A stretch of DNA of 64,000 bases from Rutpela maculata (Eukaryota > Arthropoda > Insecta > Coleoptera > Cerambycidae): positions 45,088,842 through 45,152,841 of the forward strand of contig OW386294.2 in the NCBI GenBank assembly GCA_936432065.2, in the 5' to 3' direction. Under the pieces are notes generated by a model. The model did not search any database, was not told the DNA's origin, and saw nothing but the letters and a program-made list of their open reading frames with translations. Of this stretch, positions 62,903 through 64,000 are shown piece after piece. Each line of letters starts with the position of its first letter. Positions within the stretch are counted from its first letter, which is position 1. A program made the translations under genes and the position numbers.

Positions 62903-64000
62903 ATAAATTTTCGTTCGGTTTCATCAAACCCATTCTAATTTCTTCAAACCCATGCTAAATTGCTCAAACCTCAGATAAATTTTCAAACCTCACATAAATT
63001 TTCGTTCGGTTTCATCAAACCCATTCTAATTTCTTCAAACCCATGCTAAATTGCTCAAACCTCACATAAATTTTCGTTCGGATTCATCAAACCCATCCTA
63101 ATTTCGTCAAACCCATGCTAAATATGTCAAACCTCACATAAATTTTTAAACCACATAAATTTTCGTTCGGTTTCATCAAACCCATCCTAATTTCTTCAAA
63201 CCCATGCTAAATTGCTCAAACCTCACATAAATTTTCAAACCACATAAATTTTCGTTCGGTTTCATCAAACCCATCCTAATTTCTTCAAACCCATGCTAAA
63301 TTGCTCAAACCTCAGGTAAATTTTCAAACCACATAAATTTTCGTTCGGTTTCATCAAACCCATCCTAATTTCGTCAAACCCATGCTAAATATGTCAAACC
63401 TCACATAAATTTTCAAACCACATAAATTTTCGTTCGGTTTCATCAAACCCATCCTAATTTCTTCAAACCCATGCTAATTTGCTCAAACCTCAGATAAATT
63501 TTCAAACCTCATAAATTTTCGTTCGGATTCATCAAACCCATCCTAATTTCGTCAAACCCATGCTAATTTTGTCAAACCTCACATAAATTTTCAAACCTCA
63601 CATAAATTTTCGTTCGGTTTCATCAAACCCATCCTAATTTCTTCAAACCCATGCTAAATTGCTCATACCTCACATAAATTTTCGTTCGGATTCATCAAAC
63701 CCATCCTAATTTCGTCAAACCCATGCTAAATATGTCAAACCTCACATAAATTTTCAAACCACATAAATTTTCGTTCGGTTTCATCAAACCCATCCTAATT
63801 TCTTCAAACCCATGCTAAATTGCTCAAACCTCAGATAAATTTTCAAACCACATAAATTTTCGTTCGGTTTCATCAAACCCATCCTAATTTCGTCAAACCC
63901 ATGCTAAATATGTCAAACCTCACATAAATTTTCAAACCACATAAATTTTCGTTCGGTTTCATCAAACCCATCCTAATTTCTTCAAACCCATGCTAAATTG
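62903..64000. repeat. HOR block 17, 12 complete monomers plus 60 bp, cut by the window edge
   Basis: Order: 8-5-6-1-7-2-3-4-5-6-9-2 and the first 60 bp of a type 1 (63941-64000). It repeats the start of block 13 at offset 12,105, including the doubled CATTCTAA markers and the extra T at 63147. A to T at 63666 is private. The array clearly continues to the right. Confidence 0.9.

Larger units (their letters stand above)
1..64000. repeat. Uninterrupted tandem satellite array, 72/89/91-bp monomers
   Basis: Every base belongs to a head-to-tail series of monomers, each containing the box CGTTCGG(T/A)TTCA. I cut the array at each ATAAATTTTCG and obtained 735 complete monomers plus partial ones at both edges. 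Most are 89 bp; 91-bp and 72-bp classes are common, and lengths of 69, 71, 74, 87 and 108 bp occur rarely. All monomers are in the same orientation. There is no unrelated insertion, no transposon, and no gap larger than a subunit. On the + strand, TAA in the subunits falls in all three frames within each monomer. On the other strand TTA, CTA and TCA do the same, so no open frame of useful length exists. The array continues beyond both edges. Satellite identity is certain from the sequence; chromosomal location and host lineage are not determined. Confidence 0.98.

Noticed and set aside
7449..63762. The long near-identical copies as assembly artefacts
   Set aside because: Not excluded, but not preferred: copies differ by whole-monomer indels and private substitutions in distinct places, which fits real duplications. 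Reads longer than 20 kb would decide.
1..64000. Protein-coding potential, including a repetitive protein
   Set aside because: The 89-bp period is not a multiple of three. Each monomer has TAA in all three forward frames and TTA/CTA/TCA in all three reverse frames. The only recurring start, ATGCTA in s2, stops after eight codons in s3.
1..64000. CRISPR array
   Set aside because: Repeats and intervening parts are both repetitive. There are no unique spacers and no cas genes, and unit lengths vary by subunits.
1..64000. G-quadruplex potential on the complementary strand
   Set aside because: Per monomer there are only two GGG runs and a few GG runs with loops of about 17 nt, so a stable intramolecular quadruplex is unlikely.
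1..64000. Transposable element or retrovirus insertion
   Set aside because: I read through every monomer and the repeat phase never breaks. All length differences are subunits or dinucleotides, and no terminal repeats or foreign sequence are present.
1..64000. tRNA, rRNA, promoter, terminator or replication origin
   Set aside because: No cloverleaf, rRNA-like sequence or non-repeat regulatory context is visible. AT-rich ATAAATTTT strings occur in every monomer and cannot be taken as TATA boxes or origin elements on sequence alone.
1..64000. Inverted repeat or orientation switch in the array
   Set aside because: CGTTCGG always appears in the given orientation. I saw no CCGAACG in the + strand.

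Overview
The whole 64-kb window is one uninterrupted, head-to-tail satellite DNA array. I found no gene, RNA gene, transposon, single-copy sequence or inverted block in it. The type 1 monomer is about 34% G+C (30 of 89 bases, hand count) and strongly strand-asymmetric, with 25 C against 5 G on the given strand. Arrays of this size and layering are typical of eukaryotic heterochromatin (centromeric, pericentromeric or subtelomeric). I cannot name the lineage, and I do not recognise the monomer as a named satellite.

The organisation is layered. (1) The base motif is about 20 nt, close to TCAAACCCATGCTAATTTNN. (2) A monomer is a 12-nt box (CGTTCGGTTTCA or CGTTCGGATTCA) followed by subunits s1, s2 and s3 (20 nt each) and s4 (17 or 19 nt, or absent). 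This gives 89, 91 or 72 bp. Cutting at each ATAAATTTTCG, I parsed 735 complete monomers plus a 19-bp partial at the left edge and a 60-bp partial at the right edge. The summed lengths reproduce the coordinates exactly in every block.

(3) Monomers fall into about twelve diagnostic types, used below as a code. Fields are: box base after CGG; s1 end; s2 end; s3 core; s4.
1 = T; CT; AAATTGC; CACA; 17 nt CCAC. 2 = T; CG; AAATATG; CACA; CCAC. 3 = T; CT; AATTTGC; CAGA; 17 nt CCTCAT. 4 = A; CG; AATTTTG; CACA; 19 nt (91 bp). 5 = like 1 without s4 (72 bp). 6 = A; CG; AAATATG; CACA; CCAC. 7 = like 1 with CAGG. 8 = like 1 with CAGA and 19-nt s4 (91 bp). 9 = like 1 with CAGA. 10 = like 1 with TTTTAAAACC joining s3 to s4. 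11 = A; CG; AAATTTG; CACA; TTTTAAAACC. 12 = like 6 with TTTTAAAACC.
Suffixes: 4' has GCAAATTTTG; 4g has box T and AAGCCC; 4x is type 4 with the 17-nt CCAC tail; d, t and s are shortened; + is lengthened; 2a has the TTTTAAAACC joint; 6z has a 19-nt tail; 9y has a CCTCAT tail.

(4) Types follow fixed multi-kb orders (higher-order repeats, HORs) that start at a type 8 monomer, often marked by an AAGCCC variant. Clear blocks are 2,703, 3,923 and 5,416 bp. (5) Segments of 1 to 7 kb are copied again at offsets of 1,144, 1,483, 1,984, 2,826, 6,732, 8,119, 9,113, 12,042, 12,105, 12,387, 17,041 and 18,636 bp with only a few substitutions. This indicates recent, repeated amplification by unequal exchange or a similar process.

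The array runs off both ends of the window. Nothing in it encodes a protein: every monomer has stops in all six frames. Any function would be structural (curvature, nucleosome phasing, protein binding, non-coding transcription) and is not shown by the sequence alone.
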